A stretch of DNA of 64,000 nt from assembly GCA_902632595.1 (NCBI GenBank), contig CACPDC010000002.1, positions 62,001 through 126,000 on the forward strand. Reading direction: 5' to 3'. This document shows positions 54,687 to 64,000 of the stretch, piece after piece. Below the pieces are notes generated by a model. The model saw only the letters and a program-made list of their open reading frames with translations, was not told the DNA's origin and did not search any database. Numbering within the stretch: the first letter of the stretch is position 1; the number at the start of each line of letters is the position of its first letter. The position numbers were made by a program, and so were the translations under genes. This stretch comes from an uncultured SAR116 cluster alpha proteobacterium (GTDB taxonomy: Bacteria > Pseudomonadota > Alphaproteobacteria > Puniceispirillales > Puniceispirillaceae).

Positions 54687-55448
54687 ATGCTAGAACTTGA
54701 AACTATATTAAGTAAATTGGACTCCAGCGATTTTTGGGAGCTCTTCATAAAATCAGACGAGGACTTTGATTTCAACTCTCGTAACAACTGTTACCTTGTT
54801 AAAGAAGGAGAGATGTTGGCATATGGAGAAAGAAATTTTACGCATAAATTACGAGTTGACGACCCAATTAGAATTGCAGAGAGCATCTATGGAAAATCAA
54901 ATATTTTAGGTTATAGAAGATTAAGCGATGTCTCATTAATTGCATTTGACGCAAAAAAAATGAGAGATGAAGTTAACTCATCAAGAGCAATGACAAAGTC
55001 TATTATCAAATATAGTCTGAACAGAATTTTTAATATTGGAAGCACTAAAGTCCCATATTATTTTGAAGATGACTTTCTTTATAAATTCGCTGATAAAATG
55101 AGAAGGATTGAAATAGATGCAGGCTCTATTTTATTTGGTCATGGCGCCACAGCAACAAAAATGTATTTTGTTGAAAAAGGATTAATAAGGCTGTCTCAAG
55201 AAAGCGGCAACGAAATCGCTTTAATCGGAAAAACAGAATGTTTCGGTGAGAGTGCAGTCTTACAAGCTTCAAGCAGAAGTTTGACAGCTGAAGTTGTCGA
55301 AGATGCTAAACTTAGAGTGATAGACGCTGAATTAATTGAAACGGAATTACAAAAAGAGACAGGTTTAGTTCAAATAGCTATATTTGGGGTACTTCGCAGA
55401 CTTGAATTTATGAACATTCTTCGCAACCCATCTAAGCAAAATTCCTAA
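54687..55448 (+). CDS. Cyclic-nucleotide-binding domain protein (two tandem CNB-like modules)
   Basis: 253 residues. The second module (about 130-245) is a clear CNB domain: I-D-A-G-S-I-L-F-G-H-G-A-T-A-T-K-M-Y-F-V-E-K-G-L-I-R-L and the phosphate cassette E-C-F-G-E-S-A-V-L. The first module (about 20-115) is a degenerate CNB with Y-L-V-K-E-G-E-M-L-A-Y-G and E-S-I-Y-G-K. No DNA-binding or enzymatic domain, so it may be a stand-alone sensor or adaptor. No start ribosome site is obvious. Confidence 0.8.
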   Translation: MLELETILSKLDSSDFWELFIKSDEDFDFNSRNNCYLVKEGEMLAYGERNFTHKLRVDDPIRIAESIYGKSNILGYRRLSDVSLIAFDAKKMRDEVNSSRAMTKSIIKYSLNRIFNIGSTKVPYYFEDDFLYKFADKMRRIEIDAGSILFGHGATATKMYFVEKGLIRLSQESGNEIALIGKTECFGESAVLQASSRSLTAEVVEDAKLRVIDAELIETELQKETGLVQIAIFGVLRRLEFMNILRNPSKQNS

Positions 55449-55809
55449 ATGAAATTTAGCCATTTTTAAAATAGAAAAAAAACGCTTTTGTCCTCACATT
55501 CTGATATTTATAGTAAATTATATTCATTATAATTATTGTGAGGTTTTAATCTCAAAAAAAATTTATTTTTACCATAATCCTAGTTTGGAATATCTAGAAA
55601 ATAACTATTTACATGTTCTTTTTTATAATTAAATTTTTAATCAGAATAACGAATTACAAATTTTTATAACAAGTTGTGCATTGACTCTCTTACCCCCGTT
55701 TGTTCAGATTATTGAATTAATACAGGTGGCGATTGCACCATAGAACAATCTCAGAAGTCTTGCTTAGAAAAATTTTCCAAACTAAATGGTGGTAAGCGGA
55801 GGAAGAAAT
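55449..55809. other. Intergenic, possible promoter
   Basis: 361 bases. TTGACT near 55681 followed 18-20 bases later by GATTAT could be a promoter of the hydrolase gene. Otherwise featureless. Confidence 0.4.
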
Positions 55810-56604
55810 ATGCCTATTACAAAAACGTCCAATTATGACATATTTTACATCGATGAGGGAGAAGGTTTTCCAGTTTTCCTAATCCATGGATTAGCTGGGG
55901 ATCATAAAGCTTGGCTTGATCAAATAGGATATTTCAAAAGTAATTATAGAGTGATAGCTGTTGATAACCCCGGTTCGGGGAAAAGTTCTCCAGTTACAAA
56001 ACCCTGCACCACCCAAGAATTAGCGAATACTATGTTAGAGGTTATGGAAAATCTCTCTATCGATAAAGCACACATAGTAGGTCGTTCACTTGGCGGTTTT
56101 ATTGGACAATGGATGGTAAACACCAGGCCAGAATGCGTAAAGTCTCTTGTTATATCTGCATCAGCGGCAAAAGTTGACCCGATAGGAACAAGAATTCTCA
56201 AAAATATGAAAGAAATATTAGAATGGAGAGGCAACTGGACCGATTGGGCCCGGCACTCAAATCACTTGTTTTTTTCTGCAGATTTTTTTAATAATAATCC
56301 TGATGTTGTCAAAGCAGTAGAAGCAATAGTTGGGGACGAAAAAAGAAGTAAAGAGTCCTATTTAAATTTAAATGATACAGCTCTTGCGCATGATTTCAGA
56401 GATAGATTAGGTACCATAACTTGCCCTACTCTCATAATGGCCGGGCTATTTGATCCCATATGCTCAATACAATGCGCTTATGAGATGAGAGATAACATTC
56501 CAGAATCCGAACTAGTGGTTTTTGAAAAATCCAGTCATTTTCTTCTGGTTGAAGAATATGAAAAGGCGTTAAATACGTTAGACAATTGGTTTAAAAAAAA
56601 TTAG
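55810..56604 (+). CDS. Alpha/beta hydrolase
   Basis: 264 residues from the ATG at 55810 with GGAGG six bases upstream. Oxyanion-hole F-L-I-H-G-L-A-G near residue 23, nucleophile elbow G-R-S-L-G-G (Ser93), Asp in A-G-L-F-D-P and His in K-S-S-H-F-L. Resembles the 3-oxoadipate enol-lactonase/haloalkane-type branch. Substrate unknown. Confidence 0.9.
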   Translation: MPITKTSNYDIFYIDEGEGFPVFLIHGLAGDHKAWLDQIGYFKSNYRVIAVDNPGSGKSSPVTKPCTTQELANTMLEVMENLSIDKAHIVGRSLGGFIGQWMVNTRPECVKSLVISASAAKVDPIGTRILKNMKEILEWRGNWTDWARHSNHLFFSADFFNNNPDVVKAVEAIVGDEKRSKESYLNLNDTALAHDFRDRLGTITCPTLIMAGLFDPICSIQCAYEMRDNIPESELVVFEKSSHFLLVEEYEKALNTLDNWFKKN

Positions 56605-56628
56605 ATTAGTTAAATTCTTGAAAAAGAA

Positions 56629-56766
56629 CTAAGACCCTAATCTTATCACGATGTTGAAATTTAAAACCCAAACTAAACCGATAAATACGGCATAGGTTAC
56701 CCAACTGTCTTGCCATTTTGCTGGTTTTTTTTGTTTTGGCTTAAAATTATCGCTACTTATAAACAT
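56629..56766 (-). CDS. 45-residue single-span membrane protein (putative)
   Basis: ATG start; N-terminal half is basic (K-P-K-Q-K-K-P-A-K-W-Q), followed by one membrane segment (about residues 23-41, V-T-Y-A-V-F-I-G-L-V-W-V-L-N-F-N-I-V-I). Convergent with the alpha/beta hydrolase. The ribosome-binding site is weak. A small membrane protein is plausible. Confidence 0.45.
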   Translation of the reverse strand: MFISSDNFKPKQKKPAKWQDSWVTYAVFIGLVWVLNFNIVIRLGS

Positions 56767-56996
56767 TTTAAAAATTTATTTCTTAAAGTATTTCAATCGA
56801 TAGCATTAACGACAAATTCTCAAATAATATTATGTCATTTTTTTCAATTATAAAATTGCTTTTAGAATAAGCCGCTTAAGAACATTTCAGATTAAGAAAA
56901 CTCTTATTTGGCTCTCCACTACTTTAACAAGAGAGGCTTCAGCCAAAAACAAAAATGCTACAATGACCAAATTATAGCTCTTTTTCAACAAATTTA

Positions 56997-57323
56997 TTAC
57001 ACTGATAGTGGAGTTGAACCAGTTTCAGTTCTCCAAGCTAGTCCATCTTTTTTCAGTATAACCATCATCACGGCATCTTTAGTTCCGTTTGGAAATTCTC
57101 CTATCATGTGTGTAACTAAGATATCTTCGTTTTCATATAAACAACGTTGGTTTGATTGTTTGACAGATTTCATCATTTCCCTCCTTTCATCAATGTTCAT
57201 ATCACCTTTCTTCATTATTTTGCCGTTGGAGTGAAATTTAAATTCCCAGTCCTCGTGGTATAGTTCGAATTCTGCTTCAGCATCATTGTCTTCCCAAGCT
57301 TTTTTAAATTTTTCATACAACAT
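56997..57323 (-). CDS. SnoaL/NTF2-like protein
   Basis: 108 residues with W-E-D-N-D-A-E-A-E-F-E-L-Y-H-E-D-W-E-F near the start, typical of the NTF2-like cone fold. A clear AGGAGG site precedes the ATG. May be an isomerase, a binding domain, or a polyketide-cyclase relative; not determined. Followed on the same strand, upstream, by the EamA gene with an 11-base gap. Confidence 0.75.
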   Translation of the reverse strand: MLYEKFKKAWEDNDAEAEFELYHEDWEFKFHSNGKIMKKGDMNIDERREMMKSVKQSNQRCLYENEDILVTHMIGEFPNGTKDAVMMVILKKDGLAWRTETGSTPLSV

Positions 57324-57334
57324 TTTTAAGCCTC

Positions 57335-58246
57335 CTATTCATAAGTTTTTTGAGCACCTTTTTGTGGGCTAACAAAAAATAATGCAATTAAAATTGTGAT
57401 AAGTGAAGCCCAGACCCATCCAGAATGAACCTCGTTAAACAGCAAAATTCCCCAAATTACGCCTCCAATTGTAACAAGATAACCTGTCTGACTGGCAAAT
57501 ACTGGACCAGCTAAGTTTATAACTTTGATAAATAAAGTATAAGCCACTGCGCCAATGATACTTAAAAGCAAAATAGACCATTCTAGGACTCCAAAAGGAA
57601 AAGATAAAACAAACATTTGATTATAGTAATTAGCTATCGGAAACATAATAATAGCACCAAAAAAATTCATGCCCACAGCTATTCTCAATGGACCCATTTT
57701 TGTAAGGGCAAGTTTGGAAAGATAAATATTCTCCATTGCCCAACAAACGGCACTTAAACACGCCAACAAAATCCATGGTACAGCCTTAGCATCTGGTAGA
57801 CTACTGTCAGGCAAAACAAGTAGCCCCACTGACACACAACCTAAAAGCACACCAAAAATTCTTATAACAGAAAAACTTTCTGTTCTTAAAAACGTAGCAA
57901 AACTGTAGGTTATCATAGGAATGAGGGCCACTGTTATAGATAAAACACCGGCTTGAACATGTTTTGCTGCAAAATACAATATACTTGTGGGAATAGATGC
58001 TCCTAAAAGAGCCACGACAATATAAACTTTGACATTAGCTATACTCAGTGAAGGGGGCCTTTTTCTAATAAATGAAAAAACTAATAAGAGCACTCCACCA
58101 ATTAGGCATTGCCAAAAAGTCATACCAAGAGGTTTACCTCCAACATCTACAGACAGCCGCGCTAACGAAAATGTAAGACCCCAAATACACCCAAGAAAAA
58201 TCAAGAGCAACCATGGTAATATTTTAAAAAATAAAGCCTTTACCAC
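57335..58246 (-). CDS. EamA/DMT-family transporter
   Basis: 303 residues with ten hydrophobic segments in two EamA repeats (G-C-I-W-G-L-T-F-S-L-A-R near residue 19; second repeat starting A-C-L-S-A-V-C-W-A-M-E-N near residue 162). Exports metabolites or amino-acid-like compounds; substrate unknown. First gene of a minus-strand pair with the SnoaL-like gene. Confidence 0.87.
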   Translation of the reverse strand: MVKALFFKILPWLLLIFLGCIWGLTFSLARLSVDVGGKPLGMTFWQCLIGGVLLLVFSFIRKRPPSLSIANVKVYIVVALLGASIPTSILYFAAKHVQAGVLSITVALIPMITYSFATFLRTESFSVIRIFGVLLGCVSVGLLVLPDSSLPDAKAVPWILLACLSAVCWAMENIYLSKLALTKMGPLRIAVGMNFFGAIIMFPIANYYNQMFVLSFPFGVLEWSILLLSIIGAVAYTLFIKVINLAGPVFASQTGYLVTIGGVIWGILLFNEVHSGWVWASLITILIALFFVSPQKGAQKTYE

Positions 58247-58547
58247 ACGAAACCGTCGAATGTTATATTTTCATACATGCAAAAGTAAACACCCAGTTTT
58301 TCACTAAAAAAAATGTTTATATCATTCAAGTAAAACTCCTATTATAAATAATCTGTTTCCTTCCAAAGCATTGTTATTTATTGACTTTTATCTCAAATAT
58401 CCAATAAATCTCTACATTTCATTTGCTTTTTTTTGATTGTGTTAAAAACATTGTTTCTTCGACACCTCTTACTCAAGAAAAACTTAAAAAACCCCTGACT
58501 GTGAGTCGCCAATTATTTTCAACCTCGTTTTAATCAGAATAGACATA
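58247..58547. other. Intergenic, no gene seen
   Basis: About 300 bases. No RNA or convincing ORF. Confidence 0.55.
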
Positions 58548-59171
58548 CTACTCTGTGATAACACCTGCCTCTCTCAATCGCTTTCTCCTTGGATACCACA
58601 TTCCTTCATTGTCGGCCTGAAGAGTCTCTATTATAAAATCTGCTTTTACCCCTCTTTCAAGCATGTATTTCATCTGCCGTAATATCTCTTCTTGCGTATC
58701 TTCATATAGCCATGAAGAGAACTCGAATGGATTATTCCATCCCTCTTCTTTTCTTTTAAAATCATAAAAATTCTTCATGTCAGTTGCTGCCCAGCTACCC
58801 TTATGAAAACCTAACCAGGATCCTTTTTGCAAAACCCGTTTATTTCCAGCTAAGAATATATCTACGCACGCGCTACTGCATTCACCAATTACATATGTGT
58901 CTAATTCGAAATCGATAACTAAATCGGAGATATATTTTGCCGCCTCTACTAAACCTCCACCAGAATTTAATTGCATTCTAGTTAAATTTGGATTTTCCAA
59001 TAATATTTTATATATATAATCTGCATCTTCCCAATTTATCTCGGCGTTCACTTCTTCCTTTGCCAGATTGGTGTCGTAAAAAAGAGTGTCTCCATCCATG
59101 TGAAACTTTTCATTAGCAAAAGCTTGAACACCTAGTGCAAAAAAAATAAATATTGTGATTAATAAGCGCAT
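58548..59171 (-). CDS. Secreted ClpP-fold (COG3904-like) protein
   Basis: 207 residues from the ATG at 59171. Signal peptide (residues 1-19, ending V-Q-A-F-A). ClpP/crotonase-type features: L-N-S-G-G-G-L-V-E-A-A near residue 70, G-E-C-S-S-A-C-V-D-I-F near residue 97 with the nucleophile-like Ser, and W-L-G-F-H-K-G with the His near residue 120. Resembles COG3904-type periplasmic proteins of unknown role. Could be a serine protease or an inactive homologue. Confidence 0.78.
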   Translation of the reverse strand: MRLLITIFIFFALGVQAFANEKFHMDGDTLFYDTNLAKEEVNAEINWEDADYIYKILLENPNLTRMQLNSGGGLVEAAKYISDLVIDFELDTYVIGECSSACVDIFLAGNKRVLQKGSWLGFHKGSWAATDMKNFYDFKRKEEGWNNPFEFSSWLYEDTQEEILRQMKYMLERGVKADFIIETLQADNEGMWYPRRKRLREAGVITE

Positions 59172-59346
59172 TGTAAAATATTGAACCAATCATTTCTTTT
59201 TATGAATGTGCCAATTACAAAAACGAGTCAATATAAGTTTTGCAAAGGTGTTATCTTTCCGGAAAACTTTTATTCGATTTTCTGCTTTCCTTATGATAAT
59301 TATCGTGCGTAATGCCCATGAGGTTAATGTATTTAGGAAATTTTAA

Positions 59347-60624
59347 ATGAGATTATCATCATCTTATATTTGGGCGGCTCTTATCGCTACCATCACAGTA
59401 GTTTGGATGTTTTCTGACAATCTAACTAATTTGTTTTTTGGTGAACAGGACCCGAAAATTGAGGATATCAAACCAAATAATATCAAAAATGATTTAGGTG
59501 ACAACACTTTAATTGTTTCTGCTATCGAGGTAAAAAATGAGAACGTGCCCATTTACTTTCGTTCTACTGGTATAACTAAAAGTAATTTTGATATTCAAAT
59601 AGCCTCAAGAAGAGAAGGTTTAATAGTGAATATTTCTGCGATAGATGGCTCTTTGATAAACAAAGGGGACTTAATTATTACCCTAGACCAGCGAACTCTG
59701 AAACAAGAATTAAATGCGGCAAAAGCTTTACTTCTAGCTGAAAAAAATGAGCTCGATTTTGTAAAACGAAGATTTCAAGAAGATGGTTCTTACTCGAAAA
59801 AAATAGATTCTGCAAAAGCTATACTTTCTCAAAACAAAAAAGATTTTGAAAGCTCGAAAAAATTAAAGGAAAAAGGAATAAGAACAGAATTAGAACTTGA
59901 GGAAAAACATGCTAATTATAAAACGGCGGAAGCCGCTTTATCAGAGCTTCTTGAAATATCAGAAAATTTAGAGATTTCAAAGCTCTCTGCTAATATTCAA
60001 AAGATTAATACAGATATAGCTAAGTTAGAAGAACAGATTGAATTTACAGAAATAAAGTCACCAAGGTCAGGTTGGATAGAAAATATCAAAGTAGATGTCG
60101 GAGAGTTTATAGTAAACGGTAAAAATGTTGCGCGCCTAATTGGACTTGACGAATTAATCGTAGAAATGCAAATACCGCAGTCAAATATTAGTAATGTAGA
60201 ACTAGGTGACCTTGTTGAAATAAGCTTTACTGACAATAAATTTTACACGGGGAAAGTTCAGAAAATTGGAGCGGTTGCGAATGATTCGACACGTACGTTT
60301 AATGTAGAAGTGCGAATTCAAAATTCAGATGCAACACTACGAGCCGGTATGAGCGCAGAGGCACAAATAAAAATGGGGCAAGTCGATGCATTTAAAATAT
60401 CACCTGCTCACCTAACTGCTGATAATAATGGCAATCTATACGCTAAAGTAATTGGCAAAGACAAACTTGTTGAGATGAAAAAAGTAAAAATTGTAAAAAC
60501 CCAGGATAATTTTGCTTATATTTCGGGGCTCACCGATAACACTATCGTATTAACGACTGGTCAAGCATTCTTGCAGAAAGGTGATAAGCCAACCTATAAA
60601 ATTATGAAGGATGGAAGCCAATGA
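59347..60624 (+). CDS. RND efflux membrane-fusion (adaptor) subunit
   Basis: 425 residues. N-terminal membrane anchor, then a split biotinyl-lipoyl domain (I-A-S-R-R-E-G-L-I-V-N near residue 85), a long alpha hairpin (about 120-225, very charged), beta-barrel with E-I-K-S-P-R-S-G-W near residue 236, and C-terminal membrane-proximal domain. Links the inner-membrane pump to an outer-membrane factor. Last four bases overlap the next gene (ATGA), so they are translationally coupled. No TolC-like gene in the window. Confidence 0.93.
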   Translation: MRLSSSYIWAALIATITVVWMFSDNLTNLFFGEQDPKIEDIKPNNIKNDLGDNTLIVSAIEVKNENVPIYFRSTGITKSNFDIQIASRREGLIVNISAIDGSLINKGDLIITLDQRTLKQELNAAKALLLAEKNELDFVKRRFQEDGSYSKKIDSAKAILSQNKKDFESSKKLKEKGIRTELELEEKHANYKTAEAALSELLEISENLEISKLSANIQKINTDIAKLEEQIEFTEIKSPRSGWIENIKVDVGEFIVNGKNVARLIGLDELIVEMQIPQSNISNVELGDLVEISFTDNKFYTGKVQKIGAVANDSTRTFNVEVRIQNSDATLRAGMSAEAQIKMGQVDAFKISPAHLTADNNGNLYAKVIGKDKLVEMKKVKIVKTQDNFAYISGLTDNTIVLTTGQAFLQKGDKPTYKIMKDGSQ

Positions 60625-63600
60625 ATACCTTTATTTCTGCAGCTTTTGCTCGGCCAAGTGCAATCGTTTTTAGTCTGCTGATAATATTTTTCATTGGTTT
60701 AAACTCAACTATCAATATTCCTAAAGAATCTAGCCCTGATATTGATATACCGGTGGCATATGTCTCCGTGAATTATTCAGGCATTTCTCCAGAAGATTCT
60801 GAAAAGCTATTAGTCAAACCCCTCGAAAAACATCTGAGATCTATAGCAGGTCTGGAGAAAATGACTGGTGTTGCGGCGGAGGGCTACGCTTCAATTACGC
60901 TTGAATTCTTGGCGGGCGAAAATATGGACTTAGCATTAGATGATGTTAGAGAGGCAATAGATAATGCAAAATCAGACTTACCGGAGAAAGCTGATGAACC
61001 AGTAATCTACGAAATATCTTTATCTTTGTTTCCAGTGCTCACAGCAGCGATTTATGGCGATGTTCCAGAAAAATTATTAATATCCAAAGCAAGAGATCTG
61101 AAAGAAAAAATTGAGGCTATTGACGGTGTCTTAGAAGTCGATATAGGCGGAGACCGCACGGAAATAGTTGAAATATTAATCGACGCAGCAGCGCTGGAAA
61201 ACTATGGCGTAAGCCCAACAACCGTTATTGGATTAGTCTCCGCCAACAATCAACTAGTTAATGCTGGAGCGATTGATACAGGTTCTGGACGTCTTTTAGT
61301 TAAGGTTCCTGGTGTGCTCGAAACTGTCCAACAACTGACTGATTTACCAATCAAAGTGGGAGAAAAAACAACTTTAAAATTTGGGGATATCGCAACTGTA
61401 CGAAATGCGTATTCCGATGCAGAAAGTTGGTCACGTGTTAATGGAAGTGCTGCAATAGTATTGGATGTGAAAAAAAGAGTGGGAGCAAACGTAATAGAAG
61501 TCGTGAAAGCCTCTAAAAAGCTCATTGATAAAGATATAGAAACCATTCAGGGTACCACCGAAGTAAGCTATCTCTATGATGACTCCCAAAGTGTTTTAAA
61601 TTTACTCAATGACCTTGGAAATAACGTAATTGCTGCCGTACTTATAGTAACTATTTTAATTGTTGCTAGTCTTGGACTCAGAAATGCTCTGATAGTCAGC
61701 TTGTCAATACCTGGGAGTTTTCTGATTGGTATATCTTTGATTTACTATTCTGGAATCACCATGAATATAGTAGTATTATTTTCCCTAATTTTAGTCGCCG
61801 GCATGCTCGTTGATGCTGTAATTGTTACCACAGAGTACGCAGACCGAAAAATCAATCAATCGGTGAATAAAATTGATGCCTATAAACAGGCTGCCATGCG
61901 CATGTCATGGCCAATAATTGCATCTACTGTCACTACCTTAATGGTTTTTCTTCCATTGCTTTTCTGGCCAGGAGTAATAGGTGGATTTATGAAATATCTT
62001 CCTATTACAGTTATTTTCGTATTATCTGCTTCACTTTTAATGGCGCTAATTTTTGTGCCTGTATTAGGCTCTATTTTTGGCAAATCCAATACTGCTGAAA
62101 ATAGAAAGGTATATAAAACAGCACCAAGGATTTATAGATGGCTTTTGAAAAGAGCTATTAAGTTTCCATTAACAGTAGTTGCGATTGTTATTGGATTTAT
62201 GTTCGCATCATTTGCAGGTTATTTTTCCGCAGGGCTCGGCGTATCATTTTTTCCAGATATTGAGCCAGAACAAGCTATCGTTCAAGTTTTATCAAGAGGC
62301 GATTTATCAGCAGCAGAAAAAGACAAGCTATTACAGCGTGCTGAAGGACAGATTATTGGAATGGACGGAATATCTGCAGCTTATGCCAAATCAGGGCCAG
62401 GAGATGGGCAAGAAGCAAAAGATTCGATAGGAAAAATAAGAACCGTTTTTATGGATTGGCAAGAGAGAGATAAGGCCTCGGCTCTTATTGAAAATATGCG
62501 TCAGAAATTAAACAATCTTGCTGGAGTTAAAATAAATGTGAAAGCCCAACAAGATGGTCCTGGCAGTGAGTCTCCCATAAATATAGAAATTTACGACGAA
62601 AATCTAGATAGCGGAGCAAAAGCAGTAGACCAGATTATAGCATTGATGAGAGAATTAGGTGGGTTTGTTGACATAGTTGATAGCCGTCCATTACCTGGTA
62701 TTGAATGGACTATTGCATTTAATAGAGATATCGCTAGCAGATATGGTGTTTCAATCAGTTCACTTGGAGATATGTTAAAATTGCTTACTAGCGGTGTCGA
62801 AATAACCGATTATCGACCACAGGAAAGTGACGAGGAGTTAGAAGTAAAATTAAGATTCCAAGAAGATCAAAGAACTTTGAGTAGACTCCAGGAAATTAAA
62901 GTGCCAACAGCTTCTGGAGATTATGTGCCATTATCTGTCTTTGCAAATTTAATACCGCAGAAGACTGGTGGAGAAATTCAAAGAAAGAATGGACGCAGAT
63001 TTTATTTCATAACATCAGACGTCGGACCAGACGTTCTACCTGCAGAACAGATAGAAAAATTACAAAAACTTATACAAGAGGGTTCATTAGGTGATGGTCG
63101 TGAAATTTTATTTGGTGGTGAAAGTGAAGACATCGAAGAAACACAAACATTTCTAGGACAGTCATTTTTGCTTTCACTTTGTCTGATGGTTCTCACTTTA
63201 ATGGTTTTGTTTAACTCTACTTGGCAAACCTTCGTTACAATGTCAGCGATCGTTTTATCGACTGGGGGTGTGTTTCTTGGATTGTGGTTGGTTGGTCGAC
63301 CTTTTGGGATTGTTATGTCTGGTCTTGGAATAATTGCGTTAGCCGGGATTGTTGTTAATAACAATATTATCTTGATAGATACTTACAATGAGTATTTAAA
63401 AAAGGGATACAAACCGAGAAATGCCGCTTATCATGCTGGGATCGTTAGGTTCAGGCCAGTGATACTTACGGCAATAACTACTATCCTTGGCTTGGTTCCA
63501 ATGGTGTTTGAGCTAACCATTCTATTTGCAAAAAGAACGGTTTTATTTGGAGCACCCTCCTCGCAATGGTGGACCGATCTGTCAAGTACCATAGCAGGAG

Positions 63601-63734
63601 GGCTTACATTCACAACCGCGCTTACTTTACTAGCTACCCCAGCCCTTTTAGTGCTCGGTGCCAAATTTAATTTGAGTTCAAACAAAATTATTAACAGTAT
63701 ATTGAGAAGAAAAACTAACCTTCAAAAAGCGTAA
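60621..63734 (+). CDS. RND-family inner-membrane efflux pump
   Basis: 1037 residues. Standard AcrB-like layout: TM1, large periplasmic loop (porter domain), TM2-6, a second loop, TM7-12. Visible: D-I-D-I-P-V-A-Y-V-S-V (start), V-A-G-M-L-V-D-A-V-I-V-T-T-E near residue 390 (TM4 acidic pair), F-P-D-I-E-P-E-Q-A near residue 545, and N-N-N-I-I-L-I-D-T-Y near residue 914. Drives H+-coupled export of drugs or cell metabolites through the adaptor at 59347. Confidence 0.95.
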   Translation: MNTFISAAFARPSAIVFSLLIIFFIGLNSTINIPKESSPDIDIPVAYVSVNYSGISPEDSEKLLVKPLEKHLRSIAGLEKMTGVAAEGYASITLEFLAGENMDLALDDVREAIDNAKSDLPEKADEPVIYEISLSLFPVLTAAIYGDVPEKLLISKARDLKEKIEAIDGVLEVDIGGDRTEIVEILIDAAALENYGVSPTTVIGLVSANNQLVNAGAIDTGSGRLLVKVPGVLETVQQLTDLPIKVGEKTTLKFGDIATVRNAYSDAESWSRVNGSAAIVLDVKKRVGANVIEVVKASKKLIDKDIETIQGTTEVSYLYDDSQSVLNLLNDLGNNVIAAVLIVTILIVASLGLRNALIVSLSIPGSFLIGISLIYYSGITMNIVVLFSLILVAGMLVDAVIVTTEYADRKINQSVNKIDAYKQAAMRMSWPIIASTVTTLMVFLPLLFWPGVIGGFMKYLPITVIFVLSASLLMALIFVPVLGSIFGKSNTAENRKVYKTAPRIYRWLLKRAIKFPLTVVAIVIGFMFASFAGYFSAGLGVSFFPDIEPEQAIVQVLSRGDLSAAEKDKLLQRAEGQIIGMDGISAAYAKSGPGDGQEAKDSIGKIRTVFMDWQERDKASALIENMRQKLNNLAGVKINVKAQQDGPGSESPINIEIYDENLDSGAKAVDQIIALMRELGGFVDIVDSRPLPGIEWTIAFNRDIASRYGVSISSLGDMLKLLTSGVEITDYRPQESDEELEVKLRFQEDQRTLSRLQEIKVPTASGDYVPLSVFANLIPQKTGGEIQRKNGRRFYFITSDVGPDVLPAEQIEKLQKLIQEGSLGDGREILFGGESEDIEETQTFLGQSFLLSLCLMVLTLMVLFNSTWQTFVTMSAIVLSTGGVFLGLWLVGRPFGIVMSGLGIIALAGIVVNNNIILIDTYNEYLKKGYKPRNAAYHAGIVRFRPVILTAITTILGLVPMVFELTILFAKRTVLFGAPSSQWWTDLSSTIAGGLTFTTALTLLATPALLVLGAKFNLSSNKIINSILRRKTNLQKA

Positions 63735-63902
63735 ATATTCAAAATTATTTTACCTTTAAAAAATATATGAACCCTCTCTCTTTTATAAAAATGTTCAGAG
63801 ACTGATATTAAATTTACAGTTTTCAGTCCTTATTTTTAAATATATTGTATTGATTAAATTATAAGATGACTTTTAGTAGGACAAATTTTTTAGGAGTTTT
63901 CC

Positions 63903-64000
63903 ATGACGTTATATTTCATGATGGGTACTTATACAAACGAAGCAGCAGGCCCGTTGATAGAGGGTAGCTCGGATAGAAGAGCCGCAATGGTTACAATGGT
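63903..64000 (+). CDS. GYD-domain protein, 5' end only
   Basis: Open frame from ATG to the window edge, 32 residues visible, with AGGAG seven bases upstream. Y-F-M-M-G-T-Y-T-N-E-A with later R-R-A-A resembles GYD-domain ABM proteins. Partial, so low certainty. Confidence 0.55.
   Translation, partial: MTLYFMMGTYTNEAAGPLIEGSSDRRAAMVTM

Overview
The window is AT-rich, gene-dense bacterial chromosome. It carries family markers typical of Alphaproteobacteria: DUF2794, DUF3126 and DUF1489 proteins, a Der-BamB-YfgM-like operon, GlnE with a P-II/AmtB pair, and a GAAC-N7-GAAC (alphaproteobacterial LexA-type) box. Low G+C, short intergenic gaps, many small-molecule catabolic enzymes and few mobile elements suggest a free-living, probably marine, streamlined alphaproteobacterium (SAR116/Rhodospirillales-like). 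That placement is inference; no rRNA gene is present.

Layout. 1-6.8 kb: end of a cyclase-family gene, LysE exporter, class V aminotransferase, two AhpD/CMD-like proteins around a luciferase-like monooxygenase, and secreted or unknown small proteins. 6.9 kb: tRNA-Val(GAC) with a clear promoter. 7.1-12.8 kb: N-formylglutamate amidohydrolase, the minus-strand operon yfgM-like/bamB/der, and small conserved proteins, one downstream of a LexA-like box. 12.8-25.1 kb: catabolic and accessory genes: enoyl-CoA hydratase, a DapA-family/cupin/zinc-dehydrogenase operon, two pirins (one frameshifted in a 9-G run), hemerythrin-like protein, AEC transporter, Gfo/Idh/MocA oxidoreductase, FkbM methyltransferase and cytochrome b561. 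25.5-31.3 kb: XRE regulator, a 1.4-kb integrated element carrying one HNH nuclease at the 3' end of guaA, then guaA, guaB and rlmE. 31.6-38.8 kb: MATE exporter, glnE, MFS transporter, DUF1489, threonine aldolase. 39-42.3 kb: glnB/K-amtB nitrogen operon divergent from a LysR regulator, then a tiny autonomous gene (28 codons, near-perfect Shine-Dalgarno, own terminator). 42.3-50.6 kb: Bcr-type exporter, homocysteine methyltransferase-like protein, ABC-F ATPase, acyl-CoA dehydrogenase, asparaginase II, GST. 50.6-58.5 kb: less dense region with very small membrane-protein ORFs, a serine hydrolase, sulfotransferase, tandem cyclic-nucleotide-binding protein, alpha/beta hydrolase, SnoaL-like protein and EamA exporter. 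58.5-64 kb: ClpP-fold periplasmic protein, an RND efflux pair (adaptor and pump), and the start of a GYD-domain protein.

Genes that work together: GlnE, P-II and AmtB (nitrogen sensing); GuaB and GuaA (IMP to XMP to GMP); BamB with a YfgM-like protein (envelope assembly) next to Der (ribosome assembly); the DapA-like/cupin/dehydrogenase set (probably one catabolic route).

The two most notable items are the 28-codon microgene at 41917-42003 and the guaA-integrated mini-element at 25975-27393, whose ends would rebuild an attP-like core flanked by direct repeats. Function calls rest on motif and family recognition by eye; no database search was run.
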